Of a stretch of DNA of 64,000 nt, positions 16,209 to 23,670 are shown piece after piece. The DNA comes from Novosphingobium rosa NBRC 15208 (GTDB lineage: Bacteria > Pseudomonadota > Alphaproteobacteria > Sphingomonadales > Sphingomonadaceae). Under the pieces are notes generated by a model. That model was not told the DNA's origin, made no database searches, and was given only the letters and a program-made list of their open reading frames with translations. The stretch covers positions 1 to 64,000 of the forward strand of contig NZ_BCZE01000024.1 in NCBI RefSeq assembly GCF_001598555.1, written 5' to 3'. Numbering within the stretch: position 1 is the first letter of the stretch; each line of letters opens with the position of its first letter. Both the position numbers and the translations under genes were made by a program.

Positions 16209-17534
16209 TCAAAGACTGAAGGGAATGCGCAAGGTCACGTTGAGATTGGGCGCATCGGGCGTGACACCGAACTGGAAGTTCAGATTCATCGATGTCTTGC
16301 TGGTCAGCCGGTAGGACATGCCAAGATCCAGCGTTCCGATTTGCTGACCTGTCGAATATTGTGGTCCGCTGCCAATATAGGTCATGGTTGGCATGATATA
16401 GCTGTGGCTGTAGCCCAGCGAGAAGGAAAAGCGGGGATTGAGCGAGAAGCCGAAGCCGATGTTGCCCAGAATGGCCTCGCCCGGGCGGACTTCCTGCACC
16501 AGTGACCCGCCGACATCCTTGTTGAGATTGCGCTTGAACTGGTGGAGATAGTTCAAGCTGCCATAAATCACGACCGGATCGGAGGGCAGCAGGAAGCTCA
16601 CCCCCGGCTCGACCCCCCAGAATCCCGAGCCGGTGGCAAGGCCGGTGGCGATGCCGAAATTGTCATAACCCACATCATAGGGTCCAATGCCCGTGTTGCT
16701 CTTGACGTGCAGGCTGAGAATCCAGATCGGCTTGTCCGGGCCCTTGGCTGGATTGAGCTGATAGCGTAGCCCCACTTCAACGTCGCCCAGCGCCTTTTGC
16801 CGCAAATCCAGCGTGCGGACGATTTGCTCATCGCGCTGCTGAACCACCTGAATATTGTCATGGCGGTAGAGAAGAGGAACGGTGACTTCGACCTCAAAGC
16901 GGCTGTTGATGCCATAGCGGAAGGTGGGCGAGAAAAAGAACGTATCGCGCTGGGCTGTCGAGGCGCTGATCGCGCCCAATTGCAAGCCGGGGATCAGCTC
17001 GACGCCGCTGAAGGTCAGGCGGTTGTTGGCCGATGCGGCATATTCAAATGTCGGCTCGATCGAGAAATGACCCGAGGGCGTCAGCACGCCTTGTCCGGGC
17101 GGGATCGAGGCTGTCTTGGTGTTGAGTGAATGGCTTTCATCGGGCGCCGGGGCTTGACCGACGGTCTGTCCGGCAGCGGTCTGGGGATCCGCGCCCATGG
17201 CCCGCTGGTCGAGCAGCGCCACCTGTTCGGGGGAGGTGGCCATATCGGTTGGCGCCGGAGCAGCGGCGATAGGGGGGTTGACGGCTCTCAACCGGGCTTC
17301 CAGCGCATGAATTTCCTGCGCCTGCGCATCGAGAATGGCGCGTTGCTCGTCCAGCTTTGCCCGCAGCTCCGCAATATCGGCCTCGGTTGAGGCATAGCGG
17401 GAGGCGGTCGCTGCCGGTCGGTCGCCGGGTGCAGGTTCCAGAGACGGGCCGGTTTCGGCGGCATGAGCGGAGCCTGTCATCAAGGCGGGCCAGGCCGCGC
17501 CTGTCAGCGCGAGAGCCAGTCGGATGTTACGCAT
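16209..17534 (-). CDS. Outer-membrane coiled-coil plus beta-barrel transporter (FapF-like)
   Basis: The 441-residue protein has a signal peptide (LALALTGAAWPALMTGSAHA) and a predicted coiled coil of about 37 residues (TEADIAELRAKLDEQRAILD and onward). A Pro/Ala-rich linker follows, then from about residue 150 a beta-barrel (HFSIEPTFEYAASAN) ending in TLRIPFSL. This order matches FapF, the trimeric amyloid exporter whose N-terminal helices gate the pore. The barrel also resembles MetA-pathway/transporter domains, which alone would not indicate amyloid export. Its start overlaps the end of the Crp/Fnr gene by eight bases, so the two are translationally coupled and face the subunit genes. Confidence 0.75.
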   Translation of the reverse strand: MRNIRLALALTGAAWPALMTGSAHAAETGPSLEPAPGDRPAATASRYASTEADIAELRAKLDEQRAILDAQAQEIHALEARLRAVNPPIAAAPAPTDMATSPEQVALLDQRAMGADPQTAAGQTVGQAPAPDESHSLNTKTASIPPGQGVLTPSGHFSIEPTFEYAASANNRLTFSGVELIPGLQLGAISASTAQRDTFFFSPTFRYGINSRFEVEVTVPLLYRHDNIQVVQQRDEQIVRTLDLRQKALGDVEVGLRYQLNPAKGPDKPIWILSLHVKSNTGIGPYDVGYDNFGIATGLATGSGFWGVEPGVSFLLPSDPVVIYGSLNYLHQFKRNLNKDVGGSLVQEVRPGEAILGNIGFGFSLNPRFSFSLGYSHSYIMPTMTYIGSGPQYSTGQQIGTLDLGMSYRLTSKTSMNLNFQFGVTPDAPNLNVTLRIPFSL

Positions 17535-18144
17535 GGGAGATTTCTCGCTCGGGATTGAAGGGGTTCGAGTTGGCTTCGCCTGAGGTCGCCTGTGTCAGGG
17601 ATGCGCGATCCATGATCTCGATCTTGCCGCCGGGGCGCCGCTTGATGGCGCCGCGACGCTCCAGCTCCGCCAGGGCGCGGCTGATGGTCGGTTCGGTGGT
17701 GCCAAGAAAATCGGCGATGTCTGATCTTGCCATCGGGAAACGAAAACAGTCCCCAAGCCCGCGATCGGCAAGATCGACCAGAAAAGCGGCGATCCTTTCG
17801 GGAACGGAACGAAATGTTGTCAGAAGATGATCGTTGCGCACACGCTTCAATTGCCGGGCCATGGCCGCAAGAAGCCTGCCATTGGCCGCCGGAGCATTGG
17901 TGGGCAGCAGCGAGATCACACAATCGGTCAGCGCCTCGGACGTGACGCTGTAGCGCTCGATTTCCACCCCGAAGGCCTCGCCGGGCAGGCGAAACCCTGT
18001 CAGCCGCCGGTCGCCGTCGATGGAAATCTTGCATTCGGCGACGATTCCGGTCGTCACCACCGCCCAATGCGTGGCGCGAGAGCCGGCGAGAAAGATCGTT
18101 GTGTGCCGATCAACACGCGCCAGTGTTGAAAAGGACTTCTCCAT
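17527..18144 (-). CDS. Crp/Fnr-family transcriptional regulator
   Basis: The 205-residue protein has a short N-terminal cyclic-nucleotide-like beta-roll (residues about 10-95) and a C-terminal winged helix-turn-helix (residues about 145-190; ARSDIADFLGTTEPTISRAL is the recognition motif). It lacks the Cys cluster of true FNR, so it is not an Fe-S oxygen sensor. The ligand is unknown. It is cotranscribed with the FapF-like barrel and probably controls the locus. A perfect inverted repeat, GACCGA-GAA-TCGGTC (18160-18174), sits 16 bases upstream of its start and could be an autoregulatory operator. Confidence 0.88.
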   Translation of the reverse strand: MEKSFSTLARVDRHTTIFLAGSRATHWAVVTTGIVAECKISIDGDRRLTGFRLPGEAFGVEIERYSVTSEALTDCVISLLPTNAPAANGRLLAAMARQLKRVRNDHLLTTFRSVPERIAAFLVDLADRGLGDCFRFPMARSDIADFLGTTEPTISRALAELERRGAIKRRPGGKIEIMDRASLTQATSGEANSNPFNPEREISHA

Positions 18145-18159
18145 ATCCGCTGCCCCTCC

Positions 18160-18174
18160 GACCGAGAATCGGTC
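18160..18174. promoter_or_regulatory. Inverted repeat upstream of the Crp/Fnr gene
   Basis: GACCGA and TCGGTC are perfect arms around three bases, 16 bases before the regulator start codon. This is a plausible operator, inferred from symmetry and position only. Confidence 0.4.
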
Positions 18175-18468
18175 ATGCCGGAAGGCAGGCTATGCGCCTG
18201 TGAACGACTCTACTACGGGAGCGAATCGCACGGAAATTCCGTCATGCATATTTTGCATGGGGCAACTTGAGCAATTTCAAAGATATGGTTAAAATACTTA
18301 ACTGTATCTTTTGTTTTTGGAACGTGTTAGCACCTAAGTTGTTACTCCAATTGACTGGCGTGATTTCGCTTGAAGCGAACAGGCTGCACCTCTGGATTCT
18401 CCAGACCGCCGGGGTGCATTGATTTCCATTATTCATCGATTGGTTAACATTAAGAATGGGGGAGGACT
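18175..18468. promoter_or_regulatory. AT-rich divergent promoter region
   Basis: The region lies between the Crp/Fnr gene (minus) and the small LuxR gene (plus) and turns AT-rich after 18240. An inverted repeat CATGC-N7-GCATG occupies 18243-18259. No gene is visible. Confidence 0.4.
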
Positions 18469-18702
18469 ATGATCGTATCTCAATTGTTGGACGCTCAGCC
18501 GCATCTGACGGCGAGGGAGTGTGAAATTCTCGAATGCGTTGCATTGGGGATGTCGGCCAAGGAAATCGCCCGGCATGTCAGCCTGGCGCCTCGCACCGTG
18601 GAGCGCTATATCGAGAATATGCGCTTGAAGATGCACGCAAGGAACAGCGCGCATATGGTCGCCTGCGGGGTATTTTACGGAATGATCAATGTTCCTTCCT
18701 GA
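18469..18702 (+). CDS. Stand-alone LuxR-type HTH protein
   Basis: The protein has only 77 residues, nearly all LuxR/GerE helix-turn-helix (residues about 12-68: LTARECEILECVALGMSAKE, PRTVERYIENMRLKMHARNS). It has no receiver or ligand-binding domain, so activity would depend on expression level or a partner. Full-length LuxR/NarL proteins usually exceed 200 residues. The ATG is preceded by GGGGGAGG. It lies between the Fap-like locus and the response regulator at 19126, either of which it might influence. Confidence 0.8.
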   Translation: MIVSQLLDAQPHLTARECEILECVALGMSAKEIARHVSLAPRTVERYIENMRLKMHARNSAHMVACGVFYGMINVPS

Positions 18703-18757
18703 ATTCATCACGGTTTGAGAAGGTTTTTGACTTCGTCATCGTGCTCAGGAAACGCAG

Positions 18758-18910
18758 ATGAAGCCAAAAGCCTTCTTGAAGACATTCCTGGATATGTGTG
18801 GAATGGATCAAGATCATTCGGCGCTGCCGGAATTGACCAATCAGACGGTCAAGGTTTTTCCTGAAAGTTTTGAGGCGGAATATTGCCTCTCACGCAAGAC
18901 CAGCATTTGA
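18758..18910 (+). CDS. Possible small protein, 50 residues
   Basis: The frame starts at an ATG with AGGA seven bases upstream and encodes MKPKAFLKTFLDMCGMDQDH and 30 more residues ending CLSRKTSI. It follows the small LuxR gene by 55 bases on the same strand. It is mildly amphipathic at the N-terminus and has two Cys. I do not recognise it; only the ribosome site and position argue for translation. Confidence 0.35.
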   Translation: MKPKAFLKTFLDMCGMDQDHSALPELTNQTVKVFPESFEAEYCLSRKTSI

Positions 18911-19125
18911 AACGGGCAATCAGAGCGACATAAGATCACTCGATCTCGCCGAACGCTGCAGCGTGGTCAAGCTTCGACCCCTTGAGTGCCGTGCGAAATG
19001 CCGCTTGATGGGCTTGGATCAGAAAGCCGCAGCTTCCGTCATCCAGATCATCCTGACAGCACCGGCCATCTTCCGTGGCAGAGATGCTCCGGAAAGGGGC
19101 GTTTCCATCTGTCGGAAATCGCGCA

Positions 19126-19839
19126 TCAGGGCGCGAGATGAGCCTCCGAAATCCCGCGCGAACTGGCCCAGATGGCCGCCTGTGTCCGGTTGTTGACGTT
19201 GAGTTTACGCAGGATCGCCTTCACATGAACCTTGACGGTCGCTTCGCATACCACCAGCCGCCGGGCGATCAGCTTGTTCGAGTAGCCCGCCATCAGGCAG
19301 CGCAGCACGTCACGCTCACGGGGGGAAAGCGGGGTTTGATCCATGACCGAGCTGGCCATGTCGCTGCCGCTATGCGCCGCCTCATGGCCTGAAAAGGCGT
19401 TGGCGGTCTGTTCACTGCCCTGCAAATCGCCGAGTGGTTGCCGATTGAACAAATCGACCAGATCGGAAGGAATAACCCTTTCGCCCATCGCGGCCAGCCG
19501 AAGCGAGGTCGTCATCGGCAGGGCTTTCATCGAACGGACGATGTAGCCTTTGGCGCCGTTCTGAAAGCAGGCCATCATCGCGTTGACATCAAAGCGTTCG
19601 GACAGAACGGTGACCAGCGAAGTCTTGAAGTGGGACAAGAGATCCTTGACCAACCCTGCCTGTTCAGCAACCGGACAGCCATCGAGGACGATGAATGCAT
19701 CTTGAGGAAGACTGGAGCTGACTGCCTCGGAGACAGTCGCGAACATGTCGACGATCCTGAAGCCCTCTGACTTGAGGATGTTTTTTAATCCTTCGCGAGA
19801 TATTTCATACTCGCTGACAATGCAGACATCTGTTCGCAT
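19126..19839 (-). CDS. NarL/LuxR-type response regulator with a degenerate receiver
   Basis: From the ATG at 19839 (GGGGAAAG upstream), the 237-residue protein has a receiver-like domain (residues about 3-120), a polar linker and a C-terminal LuxR helix-turn-helix (TPLSPRERDVLRCLMAGYSN, ATVKVHVKAILRKLNVNNRT). A candidate phospho-acceptor Asp lies in FIVLDGCP, but the usual acidic pair after the first strand is replaced by Ser-Glu-Tyr-Glu (CIVSEYEIS). Phosphorylation may therefore be altered. No histidine kinase gene is nearby. By position it may act on the EPS or the Fap-like genes. Confidence 0.85.
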   Translation of the reverse strand: MRTDVCIVSEYEISREGLKNILKSEGFRIVDMFATVSEAVSSSLPQDAFIVLDGCPVAEQAGLVKDLLSHFKTSLVTVLSERFDVNAMMACFQNGAKGYIVRSMKALPMTTSLRLAAMGERVIPSDLVDLFNRQPLGDLQGSEQTANAFSGHEAAHSGSDMASSVMDQTPLSPRERDVLRCLMAGYSNKLIARRLVVCEATVKVHVKAILRKLNVNNRTQAAIWASSRGISEAHLAP

Positions 19840-20335
19840 GTTCTTTCCCCGATTTCGTATCTCCACCAGGCCCATCATGGAATCTTGGTCATGCCATCAC
19901 TTATCGGCATGCTTGTTCGGTGCGACTCCGAACATCCCTGTTTCGTCGAGGATGCTGCATCAGCTAATTGAAATCAACCAACTTGTGGTTACGCATTGTT
20001 AACTATATACCAGTCCTTAATTCCCATAAAAAACAAATGATTATATGGAAAATCTACTCCTTTCGGATAGTGTTTTCGGGGGGTGTCGGCCATCCCAAAA
20101 CAGGACAGTCGTGAACGAATAGCGCCGCGATCATGATGATGCAGCCGGTCAGGCTATAGTGGGTATCATCGATGTTTCAGAGAAAAGCCTTTGGACTCAG
20201 CCGTAACAAGCCATGATGTGGCCGTTGCTTGCCGGGCGGCTTACTCTTTATGATGTTTCATAAAACGATGTAACATCGCAATCAGGGCTGAAGGTTTTTT
20301 CGATGCAGGATCGGCATTTTTATTATGGAATCTTG
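19840..20335. other. Intergenic region, no gene seen
   Basis: These 496 bases are relatively AT-rich and hold the promoter of the response regulator gene. A short palindrome, CGATGT-A-ACATCG, lies at 20266-20278 just downstream of the Wza-like gene. I see no coding sequence or clear terminator. Confidence 0.4.
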
Positions 20336-20959
20336 TTAGAAAAATGCCTGACGGATGATGATCGTGTCGCCGGGGGCAATCCGCAGCGGAGCATCCAGCT
20401 TGACCTGGACGGGCTGTTCGTCTGACCGGCGCTGGATCTTGATGGTGCGCGTGTCAGCCCGTGCGGTGTATCCTCCGGCGGTCGCCACCGCCTGGGCGAG
20501 GGTGAGATCGCCGGTATAGGGATACTCACCCGGCTTGCTGACCTCGCCCAGAATGTAAAAGGGCCGGTGCTTGAGGATCTCGACCGCGACTTTGGGCGTC
20601 AGCACATAACCGCCGGCCTTCAGTTTCTCGGCAAGCTTGCCGGCTAACTGGGATGTCGTCAGCTGGTCCGCCGGCACCTCATCGATCAGCGGGAAGGCCA
20701 CCGCGCCGCTTTCGTTCACGACATACTCATTCGTCAGAGTCGGCTCGTCGAAGACGGTGATCCGCAGGCGGTCGCCCGCGCCGATCTGATAGCCTGTACG
20801 CAAATCCTGATTGAGCTGCGCCACCGTCGTCCGCACCGAACTGGCGCCGACCGGGCTGGCCACCAGCCCGCACAGGGCCGTGATCCCGGCCAGACCGAGA
20901 CAACTGGCCATGACGGCCTGGCGTGAGCGGGAATGCAACAGTCTGGCGATGCTTTTCAT
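20336..20959 (-). CDS. Polysaccharide export protein, Wza-like (Poly_export + SLBB)
   Basis: The 207-residue protein starts at an ATG preceded by GGAG. It has a hydrophobic export signal ending near PVGASS, then the polysaccharide biosynthesis/export domain (YQIGAGDRLRITVFDEPTLT) and a soluble ligand-binding beta-grasp (ILGEVSKPGEYPYTGDLTLA). It is shorter than E. coli Wza and resembles the small GumB/GelD type. I see no convincing lipobox. It would form the periplasmic/outer-membrane channel for the EPS made by this locus, facing the Wzc-type kinase. It is transcribed away from the sugar transferase gene. Confidence 0.9.
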   Translation of the reverse strand: MKSIARLLHSRSRQAVMASCLGLAGITALCGLVASPVGASSVRTTVAQLNQDLRTGYQIGAGDRLRITVFDEPTLTNEYVVNESGAVAFPLIDEVPADQLTTSQLAGKLAEKLKAGGYVLTPKVAVEILKHRPFYILGEVSKPGEYPYTGDLTLAQAVATAGGYTARADTRTIKIQRRSDEQPVQVKLDAPLRIAPGDTIIIRQAFF

Positions 20960-21129
20960 GCGCCGTCTCCTCAGGCCAGGGACCGGCTGGCAATAGGTGT
21001 CTCCGGCATCATAGTCGGGCTGGTGGTCACCCGAAATCGCTATTCTGAGTGAGGGCGGCGGCGCAGATGGCAAGCTCTGGTTAACCACTTTGAGTAGGCG
21101 TCTCTACATCGGATGCTCGGTTGTGCGGC

Positions 21130-22107
21130 ATGGGAAATTGGGAAATCGTCTGGGTCATCGTCTCAGGGGGGACGGCGCCGTTCGGGCACTGTCAAAGCCT
21201 GATTTCCTTCATGCGATTGGTGATGGGACATCCCATGCTGGCCTCACGAACAGATGTGCAAGATGGCGGCCCGACGGCGATCGCGGCTTCGCCCATCCTG
21301 TTGTTGTGGTCGCCGCCTTCGCCGGTCGAAAAGCTGATCGTCCTTGACGAGGAGCGGCCCGTTCTGGACTGGCCGGGCACTCGCAGTCAGCCTCGCCCTC
21401 CGGTGATCGCGAAAGCCGCGACCCAGTCGTGGAGCGGGGTGGCGCTGGTCCCCTGTCAGCCGACCCTGCGCGACCCGGCGCCGGAGCAGGTCTCACCGGC
21501 GGAATGGCTGGCGCGATTGCGGGATGTGGGTGTCGCCCTGGCCTTGCTGGTGCTGTGCCTGCCCTTGATGCTGATGCTGGCGCTCATCATCGCGCTGAGC
21601 GATGGCGGGCCGCCCGTTTTTGCCCATACCCGCATTGGTCGCCATGGAAAATCGTTCCAGTGCTACAAGCTGCGCTCGATGCATCGCCATGCCGAGAGCC
21701 GACTCGAGGCATTGCTCAGAGACAATCCCGGCTTGCGCCGTGAATGGCTGCACAACCGCAAGCTGACCCGCGATCCGCGGGTAACCTGGTTCGGCGCCTT
21801 CCTGCGTAAAAGCAGCCTTGATGAGCTGCCCCAGCTGTTCAACCTGATCAATGGCACGATGACGCTGGTCGGCCCCCGCCCGATCGTGGAGGAGGAGCTG
21901 GAGCGCTATGGCCGTCATGCGGGCTGCTATCTGCAGTGCAGGCCCGGGCTGACGGGGGTTTGGCAGGTCAGCGGGCGCAGCGACACATCCTATCGCCGCA
22001 GGGTCGCTGCAGACCGGCTCTATCTGCGCCGCCGCTCCTTCCTGTTCGACTGGAAACTGCTGATCTGCACCGTCCCTGCCGTGCTGACGCGCAAGGGGGC
22101 ATGCTGA
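21130..22107 (+). CDS. Initiating sugar-phosphate transferase (ExoY/WcaJ C-terminal type)
   Basis: The C-terminal 200 residues form a bacterial sugar transferase: a membrane helix (VALALLVLCLPLMLMLALII) followed by GGPPVFAHTRIGRHGKSF, KSSLDELPQLFNLI and TLVGPRPIVEEELERYG. The enzyme moves a sugar-1-phosphate from a nucleotide sugar to undecaprenyl phosphate, the first step of EPS repeat assembly. The N-terminal 120 residues are poorly conserved and lack the four helices of long WbaP/WcaJ forms. The start is uncertain (ATGs at 21130, 21211, 21226, 21235). The gene overlaps the next by seven bases. Confidence 0.88.
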   Translation: MGNWEIVWVIVSGGTAPFGHCQSLISFMRLVMGHPMLASRTDVQDGGPTAIAASPILLLWSPPSPVEKLIVLDEERPVLDWPGTRSQPRPPVIAKAATQSWSGVALVPCQPTLRDPAPEQVSPAEWLARLRDVGVALALLVLCLPLMLMLALIIALSDGGPPVFAHTRIGRHGKSFQCYKLRSMHRHAESRLEALLRDNPGLRREWLHNRKLTRDPRVTWFGAFLRKSSLDELPQLFNLINGTMTLVGPRPIVEEELERYGRHAGCYLQCRPGLTGVWQVSGRSDTSYRRRVAADRLYLRRRSFLFDWKLLICTVPAVLTRKGAC

Positions 22108-23618
22108 TGGCGGCCCGCAAGGCCTTCCGCAAGGGCGGCGGCTGGTTCCGCCGGAATGCGGCGACGCCTCGGGCGGTCATCCGCCTGCCGGACCACAGCG
22201 ACAAACCTGCCATGATCACGCGGTGCGCCCTGCCCAAACCGCTTCCATCGGGTCGTCTGGCCGAGGTCTGGCAGTTGGTCCGTTTGCTGGTCGTCATGCT
22301 CACAGCGGGCGAGGAACGGCGGGAGATCGCCGTCCACCGCGTGATCCATGTGATGTCCGGCAAGGCTCGGCGTCGCGCGCCGTCGCTGGTTGCACGCGCC
22401 ACGCTGCTGCTGGCGATGCTAGCCTTGCCGCGCGTCGCCAGCGCGCAGACGGCCAAGGTGCTCACGCCCACGGAGATGTTCGACCCTGAAAACAGCCCCG
22501 GCGTGCCGCTGGGCAACAAGCTGGTGTTGCGCAATGAGACCACGCTTCAGGCGCAGGGCAATTCCAACATCTACAATGTCGACACCGACAGGCGGTCCGA
22601 CGTCATCGGTATTCTGCAATCCGATGTTTTTCTGGGCACACGATCCGCGCGCCACATGGCCGAACTGTCAGCGGGGGGAACTTTGCTGCGTTATGCAAGA
22701 ACCGGCGCGGAAAACACCTCGATCTATCATGGCGCGGCGCGTGGCCGGCTCGATCTTGGCGAGAGAATAACCGTGAGCGCCGATGGCGAACTGGCGCGTG
22801 ACTATGAGATGCGCGGCACCGCCGGCGATCAGTTCAGCCAATTCGCCACCGACCATCCGGTGCTTTACAACAGGCGGCAGTTCCATGGCCGGCTCGAGCG
22901 CAGCGGCGGCATTCTGGAGGTCGCTCTCGAGGGATCGCTGCGCACGCAGGATTATCTCAAGGCGGCGGTGCAGGGCGTGCCCCTCGATCTGTCCTATCGT
23001 AACGTCACGGTCCGGCAGGGCAAGCTGGAGACGCAATATCGGCTGTCCCCCGCCTTGCGCCTCTATACGGAGTTGAGCGTCAACCAGGTTGCCTATGCGC
23101 GGAACCTTGGCTATGCGCGCGATTCCAGCGGCTATGCCGCGCTGGTAGGGCTGCATATGGCGGTGACCTCGGTCATCGATGCCGAGGCGGCCATCGGCTA
23201 TATGCGGCAGACCTTCCAGACGCCGGGCACCCAGCCCGTCAGCGGCCTCAGCTACAAGCTGGCGGCCAATTGGACGCCGACCCCGATGTGGCGCGTGACG
23301 GCCACCGGGCGGCGCGACGTCGATGCCAGCCCCCTGTCGAATTCACCGGCGATCGTGCGCAGCACCTTCGATCTCAAGGGCCAGCGCGCGCTGGGCGACC
23401 GGGTGCTGATCGATGCCCATGCCGCCTACACGCAGGAAGACTATCGCGGCCTGCCGCGCTCCGACCGCCGGGTCGAGGCGGGCACCGGGGCGCATTACCG
23501 GCTGACGCGCAATGTCGGCCTGCTGGCGCAGGCAGGCTGGCGCCAGCAATGGGGGGGCGCCTCCGGGCGTTCCTACAGCGGCTTTTCCGGCTCTTTGGGT
23601 GTGAGGATCGTGCTGTGA
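22101..23618 (+). CDS. EPS-associated outer-membrane beta-barrel protein
   Basis: The C-terminal 400 residues are amphipathic strands with a terminal Leu (GSLGVRIVL), resembling barrel proteins found in sphingan and related EPS loci. A signal peptide (ATLLLAMLALPRVASAQ) occurs only at about residue 100 if translation starts at 22101, where the ATG overlaps the previous stop. The ATG at 22353 would place it normally at about residue 17 but lacks a good ribosome site. Either the start is at 22353, or the first 84 residues are an unusual extension. The gene sits between the sugar transferase and the Wzc-type kinase, so a role in EPS secretion is likely. Confidence 0.75.
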   Translation: MLMAARKAFRKGGGWFRRNAATPRAVIRLPDHSDKPAMITRCALPKPLPSGRLAEVWQLVRLLVVMLTAGEERREIAVHRVIHVMSGKARRRAPSLVARATLLLAMLALPRVASAQTAKVLTPTEMFDPENSPGVPLGNKLVLRNETTLQAQGNSNIYNVDTDRRSDVIGILQSDVFLGTRSARHMAELSAGGTLLRYARTGAENTSIYHGAARGRLDLGERITVSADGELARDYEMRGTAGDQFSQFATDHPVLYNRRQFHGRLERSGGILEVALEGSLRTQDYLKAAVQGVPLDLSYRNVTVRQGKLETQYRLSPALRLYTELSVNQVAYARNLGYARDSSGYAALVGLHMAVTSVIDAEAAIGYMRQTFQTPGTQPVSGLSYKLAANWTPTPMWRVTATGRRDVDASPLSNSPAIVRSTFDLKGQRALGDRVLIDAHAAYTQEDYRGLPRSDRRVEAGTGAHYRLTRNVGLLAQAGWRQQWGGASGRSYSGFSGSLGVRIVL

Positions 23619-23670
23619 CGCCAATGCATCGCCACCCCCATGCCACGGAACCGAGCAACGGAGGGAAACC

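Noticed and set aside
16209..17534. MetA-pathway phenol-degradation transporter
   Set aside because: The barrel domain is compatible, but the N-terminal coiled coil, the linked Crp/Fnr gene and facing secreted-protein genes fit a FapF-like exporter better; no aromatic catabolic genes are near.
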